Source: Mailhella sp.
GTDB taxonomy: Bacteria > Desulfobacterota > Desulfovibrionia > Desulfovibrionales > Desulfovibrionaceae
Assembly: GCA_017940105.1 (NCBI GenBank)
Contig: JAGAZG010000106.1
Location: forward strand, 1-16,945
DNA length: 16,945 nt
Reading direction: 5' to 3'
Below the pieces are notes generated by a model, which worked only from the letters and a program-made list of their open reading frames with translations, had not been told where the DNA came from and did no database searches. The number at the start of each line of letters is the position of its first letter. The first letter of the stretch is position 1. This document shows, piece after piece, positions 1 to 6,273 of the stretch. The position numbers were made by a program, and so were the translations under genes.

Positions 1-1341
1 CATGAGGCTGCTGGAAATGCCTAAAAGTTCAGCTGCCCTGGCCTGTACAAAATCTGCGCGAACAAGGGCTCGTTTAATGAGAGCCGCTTCAATTTTATCG
101 AGCGTGTCAGCAAGGTTGAGCTCTACAGGCAAAAGGTCAACGGCACTTTTAAATTGTGATTCTTCATCACGTATTTCGGGTGGCAGGTCATCTACGTTAA
201 TGATGTTGCCGGGCACCATCACCATGCAGCGTTCAAGAACATTTTGGAGCTGACGTATATGTCCTGGCCAGTCGTAACCGCTGAGATAGTTTTGAGCTTC
301 AATAGAAAAGTTTTTGACGGGAATATTGTTTTCATCAGAAATTTTTTCTGAAAAATGAGCTATGAGCAGAGGAATGTCCTCGCGGCGTTCACGCAGGGGC
401 GGCAACTGTATCTGGACGACATTGAGGCGGTAAAAGAGATCTTCTCTGAAGGTGCCTTCTTCGACCATTTTGGCAAGATTTCTGTTAGTAGCTGCGACAA
501 TGCGTATATCGACGCTGATGGATTCTGTGCCGCCAACACGTTCAAAAACGCGTTCTTGCAGAACTCGTAAAAGCTTGACTTGAAGGTCCATGCTTAATTC
601 ACCGATTTCATCAAGAAAAAGAGTGCCGTGGCTTGCCTGTTCAAATCGGCCCCGACGGGTGGCTACAGCACCAGTAAAGGAGCCTTTTTCGTGTCCGAAA
701 AGTTCGCTTTCAAGAACACCAGGATTGAAAGCCATGCAGTTTACTGAAATAAAAGGGCCCTCTTTTCGGGGAGAACTGAAATGTATTGCGCGTGCCACAA
801 GCTCTTTACCTGTTCCTGATTCTCCCGTGATCAAAACCGTAGATCGGCTTGATGCAACCCTGTCCACGATAGATAGGGTGTCGCGGATGGCTTTTGACTT
901 GCCAATTATGTGGTGAACTTTATAGCGGTCTTCAAGGGATTCCTGAAGCAGCCTGAATTGCTGGTGAGTTTTTGACAGTTCAATGGCATTATGAACAGAA
1001 AGAAGCAATTCATCATTAGCAAAAGGTTTGGTTATGTAGTCAAAGGCGCCATAGCGCATGGCATCGACAGCACTTTCAATGCTGCCAAAAGCAGTCATGA
1101 TGAGGACAGGAATGTCGGGCCAGGATTTTTTGATGCGCTGAAGCACTTCTTTGCCAGTTAGCTTGGGCATTTTCATGTCGGTGATGACGATATCCACTTC
1201 TGATTCATCTAAAAAGTGCAGGGCAAGCTCCGGATCATTAAGGGCAGTTACTTCGTAACCTGCGTCTTTGAGAAGGGCTTCCATAATGAGAAGATAGTTT
1301 TTTTCGTCGTCGATGACCAGAATGTGAGAAGTGTCAGTCAT
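1..1341 (-). CDS. NtrC-family sigma-54-dependent response regulator (3' end cut by window edge)
   Basis: This protein receives phosphate from the neighbouring kinase and activates RNA polymerase carrying sigma-54. The 447 codons present have no stop, so the gene runs off the left edge. The receiver domain spans about residues 5-120, with acidic pair D11-D12, phospho-acceptor D55 (ITDMKMP), T83 and K105. The AAA+ domain spans about 145-385, with Walker A GESGTGKE at 173-180, a sigma-54 contact loop reading GSFTGA at 220-225 (usual form GAFTGA) and Walker B LFLDEIGE at 241-248. The usual GNVREL region reads GHIRQL at 360-365. A Fis-type helix-turn-helix begins near 425 (ARAAELLGIS at 434-443); its last helix and roughly 15-25 residues are missing. 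The ATG lies inside the end of the kinase gene, with AGG 8 bases upstream, which implies translational coupling. Family assignment is firm; the target genes are unknown. Confidence 0.95.
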   Translation of the reverse strand, partial: MTDTSHILVIDDEKNYLLIMEALLKDAGYEVTALNDPELALHFLDESEVDIVITDMKMPKLTGKEVLQRIKKSWPDIPVLIMTAFGSIESAVDAMRYGAFDYITKPFANDELLLSVHNAIELSKTHQQFRLLQESLEDRYKVHHIIGKSKAIRDTLSIVDRVASSRSTVLITGESGTGKELVARAIHFSSPRKEGPFISVNCMAFNPGVLESELFGHEKGSFTGAVATRRGRFEQASHGTLFLDEIGELSMDLQVKLLRVLQERVFERVGGTESISVDIRIVAATNRNLAKMVEEGTFREDLFYRLNVVQIQLPPLRERREDIPLLIAHFSEKISDENNIPVKNFSIEAQNYLSGYDWPGHIRQLQNVLERCMVMVPGNIINVDDLPPEIRDEESQFKSAVDLLPVELNLADTLDKIEAALIKRALVRADFVQARAAELLGISSSLM

Positions 1342-2818
1342 TGTTATTACCTGTCAGCGATGTTTGGGGCAGGGATGGAAAATGCAGAGAAATTTCAGCT
1401 CCGCCATCTTTTGCATTGGCAAGGTTCAGCTTGCCGCCGTGAGATTCTGTAATGCTTTGGACAATAGGCAAGCCAAGTCCTGTGCCATTGTCTTTTGTTG
1501 TGAAAAAGGGATCGCGGGCCTTGATCAGGGCATCGTCGGTAAAGCCTGGGCCTGTATCCCTGAAAAAGATGTCTGTGGAACCGTCTGGGTTGGTGGTGCC
1601 GCTTATAAAAATTTTTCCTGTTCCTGTGATGGCCTGCTGAGCATTGGCAAGAATATTGTAAAAGGCTCTGTAGAGGAGATCCGGGTCCCCCTGGATGAAA
1701 ACATCGGGCGCAAGATCATCAGTCAAAACGGTAATTCCATGGCGTTCAAATTCCTGTCCAAGAAAGGCCATGGCCTTGCGGATAACATCAAGGGCGCATA
1801 CGTTTTCACGCCTGGGGTCGCGTGGGCGAGCATAATCCAAAAAGTCATTGACTGTGCTGCCAAGTCTGCAGGATTCGTCATATATGGCGGTCAGCATGGC
1901 TTGTGTTGCGCTGTCTTCGCTTTTATGGCGGCGTATGAGAAATTCGGCAGTGGAACGTATGATGCCGAGAGGATTGCGGATTTCATGTGCAATGGAGGCA
2001 ACCATGCGTCCCATGCTGGCAAGTTTTTCGTTCTGATGGAGCTGAGCTTCAAGTGATCGGCTGTGCTCAATTCTGCGGCTTAGATTATATTCTGCTTTTC
2101 TGGCTACAAAGTTTAAAAGCAGGAAAAGCACCAGCGTGGACAGTAGAAAAGCACCAAGCATGATGCGCTGCGCCTGAATTGTTTTGCGGTACTGCGGAGT
2201 AATGTCCTGAACAATTTCAAGTACGCCAAGAACAGTGCCGGGATTTTCGAAGAAACGGATGCTTTTAAAATCGGTGTCAACCGTTAAAGGAAAAACCGTA
2301 CGGAGCAGGAAAGAGCCGTCTTTAATCGAAGGAGCAATTATGGCTCTTGCATAGGGCAAGGAAGATATGACGTCAAAATGGTGATCTTTGCCCTTAAAAA
2401 CAAGAGAAACACCTTCGGTGGCAAGATCAGTCCTGCGCACTTCGCCAGCAGCGGTAGAATAAAGGACGGCGTCGTGGTTGTCGAAAAGACGGATAGTCTC
2501 AAGTTGCAAGCCATGCAGCTGAGATTTAATGACATCGTCAAGAAGCTTGTACTGAGCTGGGTCTGCAAGAGCAACACGCCCAGAAGCATACGCAACGGGA
2601 AGTGTGAATTTGCGAAAAATCTGGCGATTCATATTGTCAGCCAGCAGCAGCGCATACTCCTGCTGGCTGGAAAGAACCGTGGATATCATGGTACGTCCGA
2701 TAAACAGAGCCAGAATGAAGCTTGAAATCAGGATCAGCACCAGTGACACATAAGAAAAAAAACGCGCGAGATTAAACGGCAGCCTGCTTTCATTCATGGG
2801 TTGGCTGGTATCGTTCAT
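1334..2818 (-). CDS. Membrane-bound sensor histidine kinase
   Basis: This inner-membrane kinase autophosphorylates on histidine and passes phosphate to the regulator encoded next to it. It has 494 residues. One membrane segment lies at about 22-42 and a second at about 218-238. They frame an extracytoplasmic sensor domain of some 170 residues, likely a Cache/PAS-like fold by inference from the layout. The H-box is SIAHEIRNPLG with H278; the N-box is NILANAQQA with N388 and N392; G1 is DTGPGF at 421-426 and G2 is GTGLGL at 445-450. No clear PAS domain is visible between the second membrane segment and the H-box, only a short helical linker. The first ATG was chosen because GAGG sits 7 bases upstream; an ATG 7 codons later is possible. 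The signal sensed cannot be read from sequence. It follows pgi after a 91-base gap with a hairpin. Confidence 0.93.
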   Translation of the reverse strand: MNDTSQPMNESRLPFNLARFFSYVSLVLILISSFILALFIGRTMISTVLSSQQEYALLLADNMNRQIFRKFTLPVAYASGRVALADPAQYKLLDDVIKSQLHGLQLETIRLFDNHDAVLYSTAAGEVRRTDLATEGVSLVFKGKDHHFDVISSLPYARAIIAPSIKDGSFLLRTVFPLTVDTDFKSIRFFENPGTVLGVLEIVQDITPQYRKTIQAQRIMLGAFLLSTLVLFLLLNFVARKAEYNLSRRIEHSRSLEAQLHQNEKLASMGRMVASIAHEIRNPLGIIRSTAEFLIRRHKSEDSATQAMLTAIYDESCRLGSTVNDFLDYARPRDPRRENVCALDVIRKAMAFLGQEFERHGITVLTDDLAPDVFIQGDPDLLYRAFYNILANAQQAITGTGKIFISGTTNPDGSTDIFFRDTGPGFTDDALIKARDPFFTTKDNGTGLGLPIVQSITESHGGKLNLANAKDGGAEISLHFPSLPQTSLTGNNND

Positions 2819-2861
2819 ATCGCGGCCTCGTGCACAGGGATGGTACTTGAATCGTTTTCTT

Positions 2862-2904
2862 CAGCTTCCGGGCAGGCGTTTTGACTTTGCCTGCCTGGAA
2901 GCTG
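2862..2904. repeat. Long inverted repeat / hairpin between pgi and the kinase gene
   Basis: The arms at 2862-2877 and 2889-2904 are 16 bases each, with an 11-base loop. Fifteen positions are Watson-Crick complementary; the ninth is a G-U pair in plus-strand RNA and an A-C mismatch in minus-strand RNA. Neither side is followed by a run of U, so it is not a standard intrinsic terminator. In the minus direction it begins 5 bases past the pgi stop and ends 43 bases before the kinase ATG. It may act as a 3' stabiliser of the aminotransferase-pgi message, a processing site or a weak terminator. Confidence 0.75.
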
Positions 2905-2909
2905 GAAGG

Positions 2910-4232
2910 TTAAAACGGCTGGAATACGGAAGGAGTGTCAGTAAAAGCGGCAAGGCGTTGTGCGTCGGACTCAGATCCGGGCATTCCAAGACGTGCGCGG
3001 GCCAGTTTCTTGCCTGTTTCAACAGCAGGCTGATCAATTGGATTTATGCCAAGCAGCCAGCCCGTAAAAATGGTTGCCGCTTCCATAAGCATCATCATCT
3101 TGCCAGCAGAATAGGGGCTGTCGTCTGGCATGGACACATGGACGACAGGTACATTTTTCTGTGCAAGCGTGGCACGTGTAGCCAGCGTTTCCGCTTCGAG
3201 GATGTCGCCGAAGCTATGGCCATTAAGATAGTTCCACTGGGGGGGGAGATCCTGGGGCATGGGCAATGATGAGGTGTCAGCCGGTGCGGAGACAAACAGG
3301 CAGGTTTTATCAGCCGGCCCGTCGAGGAACATTTGCAAAAGCGAATGCTGGTCAGTTACACCCGTGGCAGGTATTGGCATAGTGCCACGCCCGTCTTTGC
3401 CAAGGCTTTCTGCCCATAGCTGGCAGAACCATGGGCCAAAAGTAGACCAGGAAGGAATATAGCAGAAGTAAATGACCTGGCTTTTGCCAGCCTTGGACAT
3501 CTGCCATGCCCATTGCGCAAGATGCCAGGCTGGATGATCAGGGAGCGTTTCAGGAGCCTGGGCAAGAGGCCTTCCGACAGACATTGCGCCATTGAGAAGC
3601 CCTTTCCAATCAATTCCAAGAAAAGCGGCGGGGACAAGTCCAACAGCAGAAAGAACGGAATAGCGTCCACCAAGATTGTCAGGCACAGGCAGTGAACGGA
3701 GCGCGTATTTGTTGGCTTCGTCACGCAGAAAACCCTTGCTGGAGTCCGTTATCATGAACAGGTGGTCGCGCCATTCCTCAGGCAGAGATTTTTGCAGCCA
3801 GGGCAATACAAGAAGATATTGCGCCATAGTCTCAATGGTGCCGCCTGATTTACTGATAACGACGACAATGGTTTCTTTTGGGGGAAGTTTGGCAAGCATT
3901 TCACTCAGCCAGTCGGGCTGAACATTGTCGGCTATCCAGAGCCATGGCCCGTTGCAGCCTGGCCTGTCCTGTGCAGGGGCAAAAGCTTTTTGCAAGGCCC
4001 TTGGGCCAAGGGCAGAACCGCCTATGCCCAGCAAAAGCATATGCCTGAAGCTTCTAAGATATGGTTCATAGACTTCAATCTGGGCCGTCAGTTCTTCCGC
4101 AAAAGGCAGGGATAAAAATGGCAGGACGGGAATTTCGTTGCGTAGCCTTTCTATAAAGGCAGTCGCGGCAGAAGGGGCCTCGGCAACTCCGCCGGTCCAG
4201 GCATGTGCCCAGTCAAGTTTTGCAGTGTTCAT
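2910..4232 (-). CDS. pgi: Glucose-6-phosphate isomerase
   Basis: The enzyme interconverts glucose 6-phosphate and fructose 6-phosphate in the cytosol, for glycolysis and gluconeogenesis. At 440 residues it is the short bacterial form (about 450 in Bacillus), not the ~550-residue enterobacterial form. Family marks, in order: GIGGSALGPRALQ at 69-81; the phosphate-binding SKSGGTIET at 127-135; the signature GGRYSVLSAVGL at 188-199 with R190; ESLGKDGRG at 275-283, whose E275 fits the catalytic base; DQHSLLQ with H296; and DQPAVETGKK near 400-409 with K408, matching the ring-opening lysine region. GGAG lies 9 bases before the ATG. The gene follows the aminotransferase after 36 bases, so the two are probably co-transcribed. 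All key residues I looked for are present. Confidence 0.97.
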   Translation of the reverse strand: MNTAKLDWAHAWTGGVAEAPSAATAFIERLRNEIPVLPFLSLPFAEELTAQIEVYEPYLRSFRHMLLLGIGGSALGPRALQKAFAPAQDRPGCNGPWLWIADNVQPDWLSEMLAKLPPKETIVVVISKSGGTIETMAQYLLVLPWLQKSLPEEWRDHLFMITDSSKGFLRDEANKYALRSLPVPDNLGGRYSVLSAVGLVPAAFLGIDWKGLLNGAMSVGRPLAQAPETLPDHPAWHLAQWAWQMSKAGKSQVIYFCYIPSWSTFGPWFCQLWAESLGKDGRGTMPIPATGVTDQHSLLQMFLDGPADKTCLFVSAPADTSSLPMPQDLPPQWNYLNGHSFGDILEAETLATRATLAQKNVPVVHVSMPDDSPYSAGKMMMLMEAATIFTGWLLGINPIDQPAVETGKKLARARLGMPGSESDAQRLAAFTDTPSVFQPF

Positions 4233-4268
4233 ACTGTCATTCTCCGTAAGGAAAAAATGAAATTTCGG

Positions 4269-5438
4269 TTAGTTGTATAGTGCTTCCTTCATGCGGCGAA
4301 GTGCTTCAATAAGCACTTCGTCAGAAACGGCGTAGGACAGACGTATGCAGTTTGGGTCGCCGAATGCTTCTCCAGGAACGCAGGCGACACGGCCTTTTTC
4401 AAGCAGGCGGGTGCAGACAGCAGTAGCGTTTGGCATTTCAGGGCAGAAAAGGCCGCTGACATCGGGGAAAAGGTAAAAAGCTCCGGCTGGCTTGCAGCAG
4501 ACAACTCCAGGCCAGGAAGAGATTTCTTTCATGACCAGTTCGCGGCGGCGTATGAAGGATTGGCGCATTTCTTCAACGCTGTCATATGATCCTTCAAGGG
4601 CGGCTACACCGGCCTTCTGCGCTATGGAACAGATATGCGAGGTAACCTGCCCCTGGAGCTTGGAGCATTGCTTGATAAGGTCTTCGTGCGCAAGGGTAAA
4701 GCCAACGCGCCAGCCAGGCATGGCAAACGCCTTGGAAAGTCCGTTGAGGACGGCCACCTTATCAGGATGCTTCTGCCACCATATAGAGCAGCTAGCCGGC
4801 TTGCCGTCAAAAACAAGCTGGTCGTAGATTTCGTCTGCAATGACAAAAACGTCATGGTCGAGGCACCATTGGAGAATGGCGTCAATTTCTTGCTGGGAGT
4901 ATGCAGCGCCTGTGGGGTTGGAGGGCGTATTCAGCACAAGCATGCGCGTTTTCGGGGTTAGCGCTTTGTCCAGGTCGGCAATTCCGATGTGAAAAGCCGT
5001 TGCAGACGAGGCCGGCACAAGAACAGGATTGCCTCCTGCGATACGTATCATGTCCGGATAGCTTGTCCAGTATGGGCAGGGCAGGAGTACGTCATCGCCG
5101 TCGTTGAGCAGCACGAGCATGGTGTCCACCAGGGATTGCTTGCCGCCGTTGGTGATGATGACGTTTTCTTTTTTTGCGTCAACGCCATACTGCCTCTTAT
5201 AATAATGGCAGACAGCTTCGCGAAATTCAGGGATGCTGTTGACAGGGGTGTACTTTGAAAAGTTTTCGTCAATGGCTTTCTTTGCTGCTTCGCGTATGTG
5301 CATGGGGACTTCTGCGTCAGGTTCTCCGACGGCAAGGCTGATGACCTTGATGCCCTGCGCTTTGAGCTCCATGGTCTTTGTGTTGATGGCCATTGTGGCA
5401 GAAGGATAGATGTTTTTCATTCTTTCAGCAAATTTCAT
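4269..5438 (-). CDS. PLP-dependent aspartate-type aminotransferase (class I, gamma subgroup)
   Basis: This cytosolic fold-type I aminotransferase probably moves amino groups between aspartate (possibly also aromatic or other amino acids) and 2-oxoglutarate. I place the start at the ATG at 5438 (389 residues), because AAGGA lies 8 bases upstream; a frame extension six codons longer begins with TTG and has no better site. In this numbering, the PLP lysine is K236 in SKAFAMPGWRVG. NPTG starts at N174, D202 and Y205 are in ADEIYDQ, and the substrate-carboxylate arginine is R366 in IRLSYAVS. Length matches subgroup I-gamma AspATs. Substrate choice cannot be fixed from motifs alone; an alanine- or prephenate-specific relative is possible. 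It heads the minus-strand run towards pgi and diverges from sfsA. Confidence 0.93.
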   Translation of the reverse strand: MKFAERMKNIYPSATMAINTKTMELKAQGIKVISLAVGEPDAEVPMHIREAAKKAIDENFSKYTPVNSIPEFREAVCHYYKRQYGVDAKKENVIITNGGKQSLVDTMLVLLNDGDDVLLPCPYWTSYPDMIRIAGGNPVLVPASSATAFHIGIADLDKALTPKTRMLVLNTPSNPTGAAYSQQEIDAILQWCLDHDVFVIADEIYDQLVFDGKPASCSIWWQKHPDKVAVLNGLSKAFAMPGWRVGFTLAHEDLIKQCSKLQGQVTSHICSIAQKAGVAALEGSYDSVEEMRQSFIRRRELVMKEISSWPGVVCCKPAGAFYLFPDVSGLFCPEMPNATAVCTRLLEKGRVACVPGEAFGDPNCIRLSYAVSDEVLIEALRRMKEALYN

Positions 5439-5467
5439 GGGTCGGATCCTTGTCAAGTAATGGTGTC

Positions 5468-5503
5468 TGTGAAAAAAACTAGAAAAAACGTATCATTTTC
5501 ACA
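5468..5503. repeat. Inverted repeat in the aminotransferase/sfsA divergent region
   Basis: TGTGAAAA (5468-5475) and TTTTCACA (5496-5503) are perfect inverted copies separated by 20 bases. They lie between the divergent starts and overlap the candidate promoter. The half-sites resemble CRP/Rex-type half-sites, but the spacing is wider than either family's usual operator. The region is A/T-run rich, so chance is a real possibility. Confidence 0.4.
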
Positions 5504-5515
5504 TAAGGCTGTAAA
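5487..5515 (-). promoter_or_regulatory. Candidate sigma-70 promoter for the aminotransferase-pgi genes
   Basis: On the minus strand, TTTACA (5510-5515, 5 of 6 to the -35 consensus) is followed after 17 bases by TACGTT (5487-5492). TG one base before the hexamer gives an extended -10 pattern. This would start RNA about 40 bases before the ATG at 5438. The hexamer itself matches weakly. Confidence 0.3.
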
Positions 5516-6238
5516 TTGAAGAATGACTTGCTTTTGCCATATCCCGTCGGATGCAGGATCGCGCGTCTGATCAGGAGAGAAAAAAGATTTTTTGCACACG
5601 CTAAGCTTGATGGTGCGGAGGTCGTTGCGCATACGAACAATACCGGATCCATGATGGGGCTGCTGCGCAAGGGAAACCCTGTTCTTCTTTCCCCGTCCGA
5701 CAGGCCTGAAAGAAAGCTGAAATGGACGCTTGAAGCAGTGGGAATAGGGAAGGAGGCGAATTTTTTCTGGGCTGGGGTGAACACCCTTGTACCCAACAGG
5801 CTTTTGCCTGCGCTTTTTCAAAAAGGCTTGTTGCCCTGGGCCAGAGGGTATTCTTGTCTGAAACGGGAGGCCACATGTGGTGAAAGCAGGATTGATGGAT
5901 TTCTAAGCGGCGCGGGGCTGCCGGATTTATGGGTCGAATGTAAGAACGTTACGCTCGTCGAAGATGGCGAAGCAGCCTTTCCCGATGCAGTGACGGTGAG
6001 GGGCGCAAAGCATCTGCGTACGCTTGAAAGGCTTTGCGGACAGGGCATGAGGGCGGCCATGCTGTATATTGTGCAGCGCCCGGACGCAACATGCTTCAGA
6101 GCTGCTGAATATGTGGATGAAGGGTATGCAAAGGCGCTTGCGCATGCCGCGGAACGCGGGGTGGAAGTGCACCCCGTAGTCGTGCACGTGGATGAAAACG
6201 GCATATATTACGGCGGCGAGATTCCTTTCAGGCGCTGA
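5516..6238 (+). CDS. sfsA: SfsA family DNA-binding protein (sugar fermentation stimulation protein homolog)
   Basis: In E. coli SfsA is a non-specific DNA-binding protein first linked to expression of maltose genes; the family also carries a PD-(D/E)XK nuclease-like core. The protein has 240 residues, the usual length. Visible marks are RREKRFFAHAKLDG near 20-33, NNTGSM at 41-46, SDRPERKL at 61-68, RIDGFL with D127, VECKN with E141 and K143 (the nuclease-like D...E-X-K set), and FPDAVTVRGAKHL at 155-167. There is no ATG at the front: translation appears to start at TTG 5516, with AAGG 7 bases upstream. The gene stands alone, diverging from the aminotransferase and converging on topA. Its role in this organism is not indicated by its neighbours. 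Confidence 0.93.
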   Translation: MKNDLLLPYPVGCRIARLIRREKRFFAHAKLDGAEVVAHTNNTGSMMGLLRKGNPVLLSPSDRPERKLKWTLEAVGIGKEANFFWAGVNTLVPNRLLPALFQKGLLPWARGYSCLKREATCGESRIDGFLSGAGLPDLWVECKNVTLVEDGEAAFPDAVTVRGAKHLRTLERLCGQGMRAAMLYIVQRPDATCFRAAEYVDEGYAKALAHAAERGVEVHPVVVHVDENGIYYGGEIPFRR

Positions 6239-6258
6239 GCAGAACAATGCTGCTCAGC
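6234..6258. terminator. Candidate hairpin between convergent sfsA and topA
   Basis: Arms GCTGAGCAG (6234-6242) and CTGCTCAGC (6250-6258) form a perfect 9-base stem with a 7-base loop, and the left arm includes the sfsA stop codon. No U run follows on either strand. Only 35 bases separate the two genes' stops, so this is the only evident structure that could end or protect the two converging messages. Confidence 0.4.
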
Positions 6259-6273
6259 TGCTATGCACCGCGT

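Noticed and set aside
1331..2056. 241-codon plus-strand open frame opposite the histidine kinase
   Set aside because: It lies antisense to the conserved kinase core motifs and has no motif of its own.
5439..5456. TTG start six codons upstream for the aspartate-type aminotransferase
   Set aside because: The downstream ATG has AAGGA at ideal spacing, and that site lies inside the extension.
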